Notes: a model not told the origin generated them from the letters alone. Positions 1 through 8,707 are shown, counted from the first letter of the stretch. The stretch is DNA of 64,000 nt from an uncultured Prevotella sp. (GCA_905233165.1 CAJODL010000004.1:457436-521435), one strand, 5' to 3'. Numbers and translations: made by a program.

Positions 1-1
1 T

Positions 2-1105
2 AATCTGACCAGCTATTCGGAGCATATTGGTAATATCTACATGGTGGAAACTATGTCACCCATCAAGGATATAGATGTGACGGGAATTATAACCCCCAAA
101 GGACTACTGTGCGCAATAGAATACAGAGATACCGCATGGAATGAGGACTTTTGTATCCAAGTGAGAGACCGGCATCATTCAGACGTTATTGTCTGGGATA
201 TGGTTTATGAGATAGCTGGAGGAACACGGTCTGTTTTTTTGGAAATGCCCCAAGTGGCAAAAGAGGTGGAGGTGTATGCCTACAACAAAGCACATAACAT
301 CATTTACTATCATCCTTATACTACCTTCGTTAGGAGTATCAACATAGAAATGGGGGTACAGTCTAAGATATTGCGTGTGAAAGGCAGAAGCAAGGAGGGG
401 AAGGATATTGTTGACGATTACCCGAAGTTTGCACATGAGAAGCCTATCATTATCGCAGAACGTGGCAAGACGTATGTGGATGGCAATTTTTGTGAGGCTA
501 ATCCGCTTGTGATGAGCGATAGAGATGATACAGGCCTGACGTTTCGCTTCTTTGACACCGATGAGAATCGTCAGGAGGAATATGTTGAGGAGGCAAGGCA
601 AGTACTGCAAGAGATTATTGACCGTGCTCGCACGGAGTGCTATATATGTGACCCTTATTTCAATGCGGCTGACTTCCAACGTTTCATCTATCCGTTGAAA
701 AGCCTTAGCGTGAATGTGAAAATACTGAACTGCAAGGAACAGATGAAGAAAAAGCGGGAGGATAACGAAGACGAGAAAGACCGTATTCTGGAATTGAAAT
801 CAGTTCTGGCAGAATATAATGAAAAGATGAACGGTAGACCCATACAGTGTAAATTGTTGTTAGGAAGGGGACAACTGCACGACCGTTTTATTCTGACGGA
901 TGACAGGGGGTGGGTGCTTGGTGCATCGTTCTCTGAGTTCGGAAACAGGGTGACAACCATCAACGAGATTCCTGCAAAGCATCTGGCGAGGATAAAGAAT
1001 CACATTGAGAAATGGTGGTATGATAACAATGCTACCATGTGGATTGAAAATTATGTCACTAACAACAGTAACGGGGACGATTCCGACAACAGCACCACCG
1101 AGTAG
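2..1105 (+). CDS. PLD-fold protein with unknown N-terminal domain (5' end outside window)
   Basis: The reading frame is open from base 2, so the gene probably starts upstream; the first internal ATG is at 41. The N-terminal ~170 residues after that ATG are not recognised. The C-terminal half has a phospholipase D-like fold: a strand-rich stretch with CYICDPYF, then the HxR(x4)D motif HDRFILTDD followed by GASFSEFG at about residues 281-303. The usual Lys of the HKD motif is Arg here. PLD-fold proteins are nucleases or phosphodiesterases, and active enzymes need two such motifs, either in one chain or in a dimer. The acidic Asn/Ser/Asp-rich tail overlaps the next ORF, which carries a second PLD domain. 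First visible gene of a co-directional operon reaching to 8095. The function is inferred to be a defence effector, with low certainty. Confidence 0.75.
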   Translation, partial: NLTSYSEHIGNIYMVETMSPIKDIDVTGIITPKGLLCAIEYRDTAWNEDFCIQVRDRHHSDVIVWDMVYEIAGGTRSVFLEMPQVAKEVEVYAYNKAHNIIYYHPYTTFVRSINIEMGVQSKILRVKGRSKEGKDIVDDYPKFAHEKPIIIAERGKTYVDGNFCEANPLVMSDRDDTGLTFRFFDTDENRQEEYVEEARQVLQEIIDRARTECYICDPYFNAADFQRFIYPLKSLSVNVKILNCKEQMKKKREDNEDEKDRILELKSVLAEYNEKMNGRPIQCKLLLGRGQLHDRFILTDDRGWVLGASFSEFGNRVTTINEIPAKHLARIKNHIEKWWYDNNATMWIENYVTNNSNGDDSDNSTTE

Positions 1106-1673
1106 TGGAACTCCAGGTAATCCTTTGGACGTGTTTGCAAAAGAGTTCAATATGTACAAGGGAGAGCACTACCACTTTTATTGTAAGCCGGAAGGTGGCG
1201 GTGCGCCTCCAAGTTTGTATCAAGAGATATTGAAACTTGCAGAACATAAGGTATATATATGGGATTCGTACTTCCGTAAAGAGGATGCTGCATTTTTGGG
1301 GTGTTTGTCGCATCCAGGTATTTCGATAAAGATAATAACCGAACAGTCGGGTGGTAGTTTAGAGGCTTTTAAGAATGATTGCGTAACAACCATGGAAACC
1401 GCCATGACACCGGCCATTAGGTCAGGATGTACATTGAAGGTGGGTCATCCCAAGGCAACTGTAAAAGACTGGCAAACACATGATAGGTTCTTGCTTGTTG
1501 ACGAAAAAGTGTATCTGATAGGCTCCTCGGTCAATAATTATACTTCTATACAAAAATCAACAGGGGTTTGTGAGGTAGTTTCTGAAACAGACAAAGACCT
1601 TATAAGAAAGGCCTTTGATTATTACTGGACTAAACTTGATAACGGTGTAAACGTGGCAGTCCACTCTTTTTAA
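1053..1673 (+). CDS. PLD-fold protein, second half of a probable pair
   Basis: This is a single PLD-like domain: VYIWDSYF early, then HDRFLLVDEK and LIGSSVNNYT near the C-terminus, an HxR(x4)D motif like that of the upstream protein. The frame is open back to a TTG at 1005. ATG codons at 1053 and 1152 are possible starts. I chose 1053 because residues between the two look like a genuine Pro/Thr/Ser linker (TAPPSSGTPGNP) followed by an amphipathic segment, although starting there overlaps the upstream gene by 53 bases. The alternative is that the two ORFs are one two-domain PLD protein interrupted by a frameshift near 1053-1105. Only 12 bases separate it from the next gene, so they are co-transcribed. 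The substrate is unknown. Confidence 0.65.
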   Translation: MSLTTVTGTIPTTAPPSSGTPGNPLDVFAKEFNMYKGEHYHFYCKPEGGGAPPSLYQEILKLAEHKVYIWDSYFRKEDAAFLGCLSHPGISIKIITEQSGGSLEAFKNDCVTTMETAMTPAIRSGCTLKVGHPKATVKDWQTHDRFLLVDEKVYLIGSSVNNYTSIQKSTGVCEVVSETDKDLIRKAFDYYWTKLDNGVNVAVHSF

Positions 1674-1685
1674 TGGCTAACAAAG

Positions 1686-3680
1686 ATGGTAGAGAGACAT
1701 AAAGTTTCACGGGAAATAAGATATCGTAGCGCTTCCAACATGCAGAATGTCTGGGACCAACTGGTCTTTGCACAGAAGATGAATGAAATGGGGGATTGCT
1801 GTAAGGAGGCTGACGGATTCATTGAGGCGGTGTCTGCTCTGATATTAAAGCATCTTGGAACTGAGTATTTGCTCGCTCCGGGAGAGGTGGATGCTTTAAT
1901 AAAAGATCATCCGATGCGTGCAACGGCTGAAAAAGCTGATGACTTGCAGAACTATACAGAGAAGAGGGAAGGTTTGATAGATGAAGCTGTCAGGCAATTC
2001 CTGTATCATTGCCATCTGACAAAACAAGATGTGTTCCATGAAGGCAGACCATACGTGAATGACGTAACAGACTGGTTGTTCAGTAGGTTTGGAAGCCTTT
2101 GTTGTAATGACTCCCGTTTTTGGACAACTACTTTTTTGGATTGGACGGTAGAGGGTACTTCTCTTTATTTCATATTGAACTACCATGTTGAAGAAGGACT
2201 ATTAAAGCAATATGTGGATGAATGGGAACTGAATCCTGCGGAGATGCTGCAGATGTCGATAGAATATCGAAGTGAGGAAAAATTGTCTGCTTATCAGGAG
2301 TACTACCGTGAAACATCGGATGCGGAAATGGCAGACCGGGCGCATATTATTTTGCAAAATGATGCCTGCATGGTTTTTCACGATAAGTTGTGGTATGTGA
2401 CGAGTATGCTTGCTGAGGCTAAGATGTATGGTGATATGGCGGCGCTGTTTGAGGCAATCGACTATCCCATATTGCAGGCATCTATGTTGTACCAGATAAC
2501 TGAAGTTGAGGACTTACTCGGATTGATGTCGGAATTAGGGGTACGGGATATAAGCCATCCGTTGACTGCTTATGCTCTGATTAGGGAATATTTGTATGAA
2601 ATATGTGCGAGGACATCAGCCAATCTTTTGTCTTATGAGGAGGAATCGTTTGGCCGTAAACCCGCTGGAGGGCTTGAAGATGCGTGGAAAGAGGTCAATG
2701 AATTATGGTGGAAAGCTTTGCCGGGCTATTTTTCTCAAGGGTTGAGGCTATTGAAGAGTATTCTTGACCCGAAAAGATTGGCTGGCTGGGCATTTGCCAA
2801 GCAAGACATTGTGCCACCCCGTAAGAATGCCACCAGCGACGGATATAACGAATGTACCAAGGTTTTGAAAGATGAAACGCTGAAGATCTATAGTCCAGAA
2901 GAATTACCTTTGACAGCTGGAGATTTGCAGTATCTGCTATATATAGGAGAAATCTACCTGTCAGCAAAAAACAAACCTTCTGCTGATGCTTTTGTTGCTC
3001 TGCTCGATAAGATAATGGAAACAGTATCTATGAAAAAAATACTGCCAGTATCTGCGATTGACAACAAGTTGATAGGTGACTGTGATATTGTGGCTAAGAT
3101 TCTATGTGAATGTTATACGGACAAAGTTGATATTTTTTGTTGGTTTGATCGGTACAAGACTTGGTATGAAGGGTGGACCGTGTTGCAACCAAGCAAGCAG
3201 TTTGATAGCTGTCATAGGGAGGGCCATCTGTTATGCTGGATGCTGATGGTAGCAAGTCTGGATGTTTTTGATGAAGGTGAGAGAGAGGCATATTGGAACA
3301 GAATGATGGATAGTCTGTTTGGTCAGATTCGTGCGGCTGGTGGATATTTCAAGACTGATTATACATCAGTTCTCGTTCTGGCCGGCATGGTGGCGGTACA
3401 GACTTATCTTGATGGGCTGAAGTTGTACGTGGAGAAATGTTGCCGGTATGTGATGAAGGTGGATGATCTGCTGATTGCCATGAACAATGCAGGAGTTATA
3501 CAATTGCTGGCGGGGAATACTGAAAAACGCAATGAAATGAAGAGCGTAGTAGCGGAGATAACAAGCCGTATAGATGCAGAATGGCCATTGAGGAAGAATC
3601 GGTCGGAAATGGAAGGAGTACAGTCAAGAAACAGAGCAAAAGCACTGGAGAATGTGGCTATTGAGTGGAGGAAGTTATGA
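1686..3680 (+). CDS. 664-aa helical protein of unknown function
   Basis: I do not recognise the family. The sequence is rich in Leu, Glu, Tyr and Trp and reads as almost entirely alpha-helical, like a repeat scaffold, with no P-loop, signal peptide, membrane segment or obvious catalytic motif. The ATG at 1686 is the only good start; an ATG at 1673 runs into a stop after nine codons. The 3' end overlaps the following ATG in an ATGA arrangement, so translation is coupled. Because it sits between PLD proteins and a beta-propeller-like protein, I infer a structural or adaptor part of the same complex. It is too large and too well preserved to be a chance ORF. Confidence 0.7.
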   Translation: MVERHKVSREIRYRSASNMQNVWDQLVFAQKMNEMGDCCKEADGFIEAVSALILKHLGTEYLLAPGEVDALIKDHPMRATAEKADDLQNYTEKREGLIDEAVRQFLYHCHLTKQDVFHEGRPYVNDVTDWLFSRFGSLCCNDSRFWTTTFLDWTVEGTSLYFILNYHVEEGLLKQYVDEWELNPAEMLQMSIEYRSEEKLSAYQEYYRETSDAEMADRAHIILQNDACMVFHDKLWYVTSMLAEAKMYGDMAALFEAIDYPILQASMLYQITEVEDLLGLMSELGVRDISHPLTAYALIREYLYEICARTSANLLSYEEESFGRKPAGGLEDAWKEVNELWWKALPGYFSQGLRLLKSILDPKRLAGWAFAKQDIVPPRKNATSDGYNECTKVLKDETLKIYSPEELPLTAGDLQYLLYIGEIYLSAKNKPSADAFVALLDKIMETVSMKKILPVSAIDNKLIGDCDIVAKILCECYTDKVDIFCWFDRYKTWYEGWTVLQPSKQFDSCHREGHLLCWMLMVASLDVFDEGEREAYWNRMMDSLFGQIRAAGGYFKTDYTSVLVLAGMVAVQTYLDGLKLYVEKCCRYVMKVDDLLIAMNNAGVIQLLAGNTEKRNEMKSVVAEITSRIDAEWPLRKNRSEMEGVQSRNRAKALENVAIEWRKL

Positions 3681-4117
3681 TTAAATATAAGCTTGACTAC
3701 CAGAACAAAATAAAAATCACGGATGAAAGAGAGGTTATTTATACCATCTCCAAGAAGCATCGTGGACGCAATGCTGAGAAAAGTCATTGGATTATAAAGA
3801 TGCCCAAAGAAGTGGCATTATTCAGAGATGCCTTAAAGTTGGGGTATGAGGATAAGTGGAACTACACGGCTTGGAATCTGCTTGTTGGTGACAGTGAAGT
3901 GTGTGTGGTAGGTGAGTCAAAAGAGAAAATGAATTTGAAGATAGCAAAGTTTGTGGATAGCAACAAGAACGAGCAATGGCATGGCTATCCAGCCAACTAT
4001 ATGAAGAACAACCAGGACATTCCGCCAGCAAATGTTTTGAGACAATGGTATGATGCCAATATAATAAGTGGTGCAACGATGAAAAAGATAAAAGGAGGTC
4101 AGCCATGCAATCTGTAG
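3677..4117 (+). CDS. 146-aa protein of unknown function (small partner protein)
   Basis: The frame opens at a GTG (3665), but the ATG at 3677 overlaps the upstream stop codon (ATGA) and is preceded by a GGAGG-like site, so 3677 is preferred. The protein starts with a beta-rich stretch (MIKYKLDYQNKIKI) and ends with a basic tail. A notable motif is WHGYPANYM near residue 105, followed by an amphipathic helix (VLRQWYDANII). I cannot name the family. It overlaps the downstream gene by 13 bases, the tightest coupling in the operon apart from the last pair, suggesting that it and the 463-aa protein act together. Function not assigned. Confidence 0.65.
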   Translation: MIKYKLDYQNKIKITDEREVIYTISKKHRGRNAEKSHWIIKMPKEVALFRDALKLGYEDKWNYTAWNLLVGDSEVCVVGESKEKMNLKIAKFVDSNKNEQWHGYPANYMKNNQDIPPANVLRQWYDANIISGATMKKIKGGQPCNL

Positions 4118-5496
4118 AGAACAACAAGATACAACTGGCTCCGTTGAAGATAGTAATACCGGGGCGTTATTATGACTGTCAGATTTATAGAGGTAAACTA
4201 TATGTCTGGACTATGGATGGCTCTGTGCAGGTGTATGACTGGAATAGGCTCATTAACTATTTTGTTATGCCCAAGTTTCAGGTGAGGCTTCCGTTCGTGT
4301 TTGGTTTCATGGAGGGCAACTTCCTCTATAATAAAAAAGTGGCATATATATTTGGTGAGGAAAGCTATAATACTGTTTTGTTGCAGCAATATCAAAATTT
4401 GGCCAGCCAATCGGTATGTCTTTCGCTTGACGAAATGGTATCAGCGCAGCTTCAAGAAATTGACATGCCTCTGAGTGAATTGCCAACAGATACGGAGGTG
4501 TATGCAAACAACGTATATTTTGCTGTGGATAAGGGTATTTACAGGCGTGTGCTCAATAAAAGCGCAACTGACCCATCAATAGGTCCTAAAGATACTAAGT
4601 TATGGGATTGCCGGGTGTTGTCATTACATGCTAATAAGTATCCACAAATTGCTCTTTCTGCTGGCTCTGAAGGACTTTTTGAACTGAATCTTGTGAAAGA
4701 GGATGTGATAAGGCCGCAGGCGTTAGAGAGCGTTGATGAGACACGGGTGTACAGAATCAGCAATAAGCCATCGAGTTTCTCTAATTACTCTTTTCTTAGT
4801 GTCTTCAGTTCATCATACGTAGACGAGTCATTTATGGCTCTTTTCAACTGGAAACCGTTGAGTGATGTGAACATAGCACGGTTGGGTAGTAAGAATTTGA
4901 AGGTGTATAGGGATTTCGATGAGGTGATTGATGCAAAGAACATTTTTGGAGGCGTTTCTGATTCTGATTTTTGCTGGGGTATTGATGATAAGATATATAG
5001 AATCAAGGGCAATGAATTGAATGTGCTTAAATTCAATAACGCTGCAAACCTTGAAAAGGGTGAGCAGTATTATCAGCCGCTTCAAAGTGTGATATTGCCC
5101 TCAAATATAGGGCGACCAATAAGCGCAGGTGCTTCATATTTTGGCATTGTTCTGGAGTTTACAAAGGGTGTTATTGTTTTAAGGAGTGACGGTGGTGTGA
5201 CAACTATTCCGGATGAGGTTATCAGGTGGAGGGTCTATCCCCGTTCAAAGAACTATCTGAATCATTTGCATTTGGTTTATGATGACAGGTTAGAGATATA
5301 TTCTTTTAATCACGATAGTTTGGTGAATCAAGCAACAAAACGTATAGGCATTGAGTATGTGCCTGATGAAGAGCCCGCATACAAGAGCCGTAGTGCAAGC
5401 AAAGTGGCAAGTGCCATGGATTTTCCTGCTGACATACCGTTGCAGAGCGGTGATTTCAATGAGTTTAAGTTGGATGAGACTGAATTGCCATTCTGA
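4105..5496 (+). CDS. 463-aa likely beta-propeller protein of unknown function
   Basis: The ATG follows an AGGAGG ribosome-binding site, strong for this phylum. The sequence is a succession of short beta hairpins with aromatic and Gly/Asp turns (YDCQIYRGKLYVWTMDGSVQ, then YANNVYFAVDKGIYRRV, CWGIDDKIYRIKGNELNVL), which is how WD40- or kelch-like propellers read, though no canonical WD or kelch signature is seen. The last ~45 residues are low-complexity and acidic, probably a disordered tail. No signal peptide, so cytoplasmic. In MoxR-vWA conflict systems a beta-propeller (bpX) protein is a core part; whether this is one needs a profile search. Propeller fold is inference from the repeat pattern. 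Confidence 0.65.
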   Translation: MQSVENNKIQLAPLKIVIPGRYYDCQIYRGKLYVWTMDGSVQVYDWNRLINYFVMPKFQVRLPFVFGFMEGNFLYNKKVAYIFGEESYNTVLLQQYQNLASQSVCLSLDEMVSAQLQEIDMPLSELPTDTEVYANNVYFAVDKGIYRRVLNKSATDPSIGPKDTKLWDCRVLSLHANKYPQIALSAGSEGLFELNLVKEDVIRPQALESVDETRVYRISNKPSSFSNYSFLSVFSSSYVDESFMALFNWKPLSDVNIARLGSKNLKVYRDFDEVIDAKNIFGGVSDSDFCWGIDDKIYRIKGNELNVLKFNNAANLEKGEQYYQPLQSVILPSNIGRPISAGASYFGIVLEFTKGVIVLRSDGGVTTIPDEVIRWRVYPRSKNYLNHLHLVYDDRLEIYSFNHDSLVNQATKRIGIEYVPDEEPAYKSRSASKVASAMDFPADIPLQSGDFNEFKLDETELPF

Positions 5497-5516
5497 TTGT
5501 AAGTAATGAATGTAGT

Positions 5517-7085
5517 ATGTATATCAAGAAAATTAAACTCCACAATTACAGACGCTTTAAAGACCTTGAAATACCCTTCAAGGAGGGGAGAAATATTCTC
5601 GTGGGTGATAACGAGTCTGGTAAGTCTTCCGTCTTGGAGGCAATAGACTTGACAGCACGTGGTAGCCGCCACAGAGTGGAAATTATTGGCATTGAGACCT
5701 TGTTTAATGTTGATGTAATAAGGGAATTCATGGCAGGTGACAAGCAACTGGCCAATCTTCCAGAATTATTCGTGGAGTTGTATCTGGGTAATACAGCAGA
5801 AGAAGGCCTTGATGGTAATTTAAATAGCGATGGAAACGTAGCTTATGGCATTAGAATGCTGTTTGAGCCTGATATTCTGTTGAGTCGCCAAACGCAAGCG
5901 GTTTTACAATCAGCAGACGCCTCTTTTCCGTTTGAGTTTTATACAATTTCTTTCACAACCTTCAGTGGTGAAGTTTATAATGGCTATACCAAAAAGTTGA
6001 AGACTATCCTTCTGGATAACAGCACTATTGGAAACGAATATGCACTGAATGATTTCATTTCGACCATATATGGCGTTGCCTTGAATCAGGTAGAGCAACT
6101 TGCAACAAAACATAGTTATGGAACCTCAAAGGCTGGGTTTAAAGCTAATGTTCTTGCCCCATTCAACAATAAGTTACCTGACGGCTATACATTTGCTGTG
6201 AAGAATACTGGTAAGAACTGTCTGGAGAATGACCTGACAATAGAGTTGGATGGTGTCCCCATCACCGAAAAGGGAACTGGTGTGCAATGTGTTGTTAAAA
6301 CACAGCTTGCGCTGAAAAGAGCACCTGATATTCCCGTTATTATGCTTGAAGAGCCTGAAAATCATCTTAGCCATTTGAATATGCGTAAGATGATAGATGA
6401 TATTGAGAAGAATAACCAAGCTCAGATTTTCATTTCAACTCATAGTGACCTTATTAGCACTCGACTGGATTTAAGGAACTGTATTCTTATGAACAGTGCA
6501 ACGCCTCAAAGGACGACAGCAATGAGTTTTATTGGTGATGAAACTGCCAAGTTCTTCATGAAGGCTCCAGATAACAATATGCTCCAGTTTGTTCTGGCAA
6601 AGAAAGTGATACTGGTAGAAGGTGATGCTGAGTTTATTTTGATGGATGCCTTCTGTCGTAGAGTGTTGAATCATTCGTTGACTGAACTGGGAATTGACGT
6701 TATATCTGTAGATGGAAAGTGTTTCAAGCGTTATTTGGAAATTGCCAAAGAGCTGAAGATGCGTGTGGCAGTAATTACCGATAATGATGGCAATTATGCT
6801 GAAAATATAATGGATGCGTATCAAGGGTATATGAACAATGAGTTTGACAATATCCAGATTTATGCTGATGACAGCAATGCGCGTAGAACCTTTGAAGTAG
6901 CAGTGTATTATGACAATCAGAATGATTGTAATGAATTGTTTGAGGAGGGACGCAGGACATTGACTGTGCAGGAATATATGTTAGCCAATAAAGCGGAAGT
7001 CGCTTACAGATTGCTTTCACGGAAAAGTGAAACTTTGGTGACTCCTCTGTATATCAAAAATGCTTTGGAATGGGTAAGTGCTTAA
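5517..7085 (+). CDS. OLD-family nuclease: ABC-type ATPase fused to TOPRIM (GajA-like)
   Basis: The N-terminus has the SMC/RecF-type start (IKKIKLHNYRRFKDLEIPF) and a Walker A GDNESGKSS at residues 30-38. Walker B/ABC motif VIMLEEPENHLS lies near 274-285 and the H-loop ISTHSDLIS near 304-312. The C-terminal TOPRIM domain carries LVEGDAE (about 364) and TDNDGN (about 419-424), the acidic residues that bind metal. OLD proteins nick or cut DNA under nucleotide control; GajA of the Gabija anti-phage system has this architecture and pairs with a UvrD-like helicase, as here. Its 522 aa is slightly short for GajA. The last 16 bases overlap the helicase ORF. Family assignment is secure; an anti-phage role is inferred. 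Confidence 0.85.
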   Translation: MYIKKIKLHNYRRFKDLEIPFKEGRNILVGDNESGKSSVLEAIDLTARGSRHRVEIIGIETLFNVDVIREFMAGDKQLANLPELFVELYLGNTAEEGLDGNLNSDGNVAYGIRMLFEPDILLSRQTQAVLQSADASFPFEFYTISFTTFSGEVYNGYTKKLKTILLDNSTIGNEYALNDFISTIYGVALNQVEQLATKHSYGTSKAGFKANVLAPFNNKLPDGYTFAVKNTGKNCLENDLTIELDGVPITEKGTGVQCVVKTQLALKRAPDIPVIMLEEPENHLSHLNMRKMIDDIEKNNQAQIFISTHSDLISTRLDLRNCILMNSATPQRTTAMSFIGDETAKFFMKAPDNNMLQFVLAKKVILVEGDAEFILMDAFCRRVLNHSLTELGIDVISVDGKCFKRYLEIAKELKMRVAVITDNDGNYAENIMDAYQGYMNNEFDNIQIYADDSNARRTFEVAVYYDNQNDCNELFEEGRRTLTVQEYMLANKAEVAYRLLSRKSETLVTPLYIKNALEWVSA

Positions 7086-8095
7086 TGCTGGCTGTTGCGG
7101 GCTCAGGAAAGACTACATATTTGATAAACAAATTAGACCTAGAGCATCGTTTTTTGCTTGTGACCTACACGAAAAATAATTACGAGCATTTGCGGCATTC
7201 AATAGTGAGAAAGTATGGCTACTTTCCTGATAATATCAAAGTGCTGAAGTATTTCCAATTTCTGTATTCTTTCTGCTTCAAGCCCTATTCTGGGCTTGGT
7301 ATGAAGGCAAAAGGTATTTGTTTTGATTTTCCACCAGAGCAAACTCGTTATCATAGAGGCTCTGATGCGTTTTATAAGACCAAAGCAGGCAGGATGTTCT
7401 CTAATCGCATTGCATATTATTGTGTTACAAATAGTGTGGAGCAAATAAGAGAGCGTTTGGATAAATACTATGATTTTTTTTTCATAGACGAGGTACAGGA
7501 TTTGGCCGGACACGATTTCAATCTGTTGTTATCCATTATTCCGAACAGGTGTGAATCGCTTTTTGTGGGGGATTTCTTTCAGCATACCTACGAAACAAGC
7601 AATGATGGGAATGTAAATCATGGACTCTATGACGCATTCAAAAAGTATATTAAGAAATGGCAGGATGTGGGTGTTACAATAGACACTGAAACCTTGGCGA
7701 GAACACATCGATGCTGTGCTGAGGTTTGTGCTTTTGTGAATGGGATGGGAATAGCCATAGAATCTACAGGTGAAGCAAGCGGACATGTATATATCATTGA
7801 GAGGGAAGAAGATGCGGATGATATAATAGTTAATGACCGCATACCAAAACTCTTTCTTGAAAAGAGCAACATGTATAGAAGTGCATCAATGAACTGGGGC
7901 GCTTCAAAAGGGATAGATTCTTTTGTAGATGTTTGTGTGGTTTTGAATAAGACTACGCAAGGTCTATTAGAAAAAGGAAGGTTAAATGAGTTGAATCCCA
8001 AAACAAAGAATAAACTGTATGTGGCCTGCACCAGAGCCCATAGGAATCTGTATATAATGAGCTATAAATTTTTAGAGAAGTACAAAAAAGCATAA
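7070..8095 (+). CDS. Compact UvrD/Rep-like SF1 helicase (GajB-like)
   Basis: Superfamily 1 ATPase/helicase with Walker A AVAGSGKTT at residues 8-16, DEVQD (Walker B) near 140, GDFFQHTYE (motif III) near 166, RTHRC (motif IV) near 210, and LYVACTRAHRNLYIM (motif VI) near 315-329. At 341 aa it is much shorter than UvrD (~720) or GajB (~490), so the 1B and 2B subdomains must be minimal. Two starts are possible: ATG 7070, or ATG 7085 overlapping the upstream stop (TAATG); both keep the P-loop. Translational coupling to the OLD protein argues that they act as a pair. Last gene of the operon. Confidence 0.8.
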   Translation: MGKCLMLAVAGSGKTTYLINKLDLEHRFLLVTYTKNNYEHLRHSIVRKYGYFPDNIKVLKYFQFLYSFCFKPYSGLGMKAKGICFDFPPEQTRYHRGSDAFYKTKAGRMFSNRIAYYCVTNSVEQIRERLDKYYDFFFIDEVQDLAGHDFNLLLSIIPNRCESLFVGDFFQHTYETSNDGNVNHGLYDAFKKYIKKWQDVGVTIDTETLARTHRCCAEVCAFVNGMGIAIESTGEASGHVYIIEREEDADDIIVNDRIPKLFLEKSNMYRSASMNWGASKGIDSFVDVCVVLNKTTQGLLEKGRLNELNPKTKNKLYVACTRAHRNLYIMSYKFLEKYKKA

Positions 8096-8133
8096 GGTGA
8101 AGAATTTAATTGTGGATGGGGATAAACAATAAA

Positions 8134-8163
8134 ACGGAACCACAACTTTCGCTGCAGTTCCGT
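8134..8163 (+). other. Inverted repeat downstream of the defence-like operon
   Basis: Seven perfect pairs, acggaac at 8134-8140 and gttccgt at 8157-8163, separated by 16 bases, about 40 bases after the helicase stop codon. There is no following T-run, so it is a weak terminator candidate; it could also be an element boundary. Confidence 0.4.
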
Positions 8164-8244
8164 TCAAGGTCCAGAGTAATGAATATATTCCATAACTCAC
8201 GGCAGGTCACTAAGTGCCGGGGTCGAAGAGGTGATGAAATATAA

Positions 8245-8269
8245 AGGGTATCACGGATTGTGATACCCT
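8245..8269 (+). terminator. Strong hairpin, 10-bp perfect stem
   Basis: agggtatcac (8245-8254) pairs perfectly with gtgatacccт-type complement at 8260-8269 across a five-base loop. No T-run follows, so it may be a processing or termination hairpin for the operon ending at 8095, or part of a mobile element end. Confidence 0.4.
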
Positions 8270-8310
8270 ATTGAAAGAGAATATGATATGACTATAGAAG
8301 AGACTACTTG

Positions 8311-8389
8311 TGGTTCATGGTTAAGGATTCAATGTTCACGATCCATGGTTTATGGTTTACGGTTTGAAACGCCAAAATGGCATTTCAAA
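8311..8389. repeat. Short-word tract and hairpin
   Basis: Variants of ggttcatggtttatggtttacggtt run from 8311 to 8366 and lead into an imperfect hairpin (tttgaaacgcc at 8363-8373 against ggcatttcaaa at 8379-8389). No gene is seen here; this is one of the simple-sequence tracts found across the window. Confidence 0.5.
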
Positions 8390-8405
8390 AATGAAATCAA
8401 TTAAT

Positions 8406-8700
8406 ATGGGAGACGATAAGAAGGAAAAAATAATGATAGTGCATGGTGAGCACAAAGATGATGTGACAAACTGGAATCACAACTTGGTCACTCGGTAATT
8501 TCTCCTACTAAAGCAGCGGATTACTTGCCTCCTGTAGAAAATGCGGATGCTTTGCCAGAAGAATGAGTTTATGGTGTATGCTACCATTAGGCAGGCGAAG
8601 GATGTGGTGACTACGGAAAAGACTACGGAAAAGACTACGGAAAAGACTACGGAAAAGACTACGGAAAAAGTAGACGGATCCAATCTTAACGGCAAGGAGT
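8406..8700 (+). pseudogene. Remnant of a TTEK-repeat regulatory protein
   Basis: Three short pieces in different frames: a 30-codon ORF 8406-8498 (MGDDKKEKIM...), a piece reading SPTKAADYLPPVENAD up to a stop near 8566, and a piece reading KNEFMVYATIRQAKD that continues through five perfect 12-base repeats (8610-8669, each encoding TTEK) to a stop at about 8714. Runs of TTEK occur near the C-terminus of AlbA_2/COG2865-type predicted transcriptional regulators in Bacteroidota, so I infer a decayed copy of such a gene. Identity is tentative; the frame breaks and repeats are directly visible. Confidence 0.4.
8610..8669 (+). repeat. Five tandem copies of a 12-bp repeat
   Basis: actacggaaaag is repeated five times without mismatch. 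In frame it encodes Thr-Thr-Glu-Lys. The antisense reading gives a spurious FSVV-repeat ORF. Confidence 0.85.
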
Positions 8701-8707
8701 TGGCAAG

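Noticed and set aside
2..8095. Assigning the left operon simply as Gabija
   Set aside because: Gabija is two genes; the helicase here is much shorter than GajB and five further genes are tightly coupled.
8477..8695. Minus-strand ORF with FSVV repeats
   Set aside because: It is the antisense reading of the five 12-base TTEK repeats.
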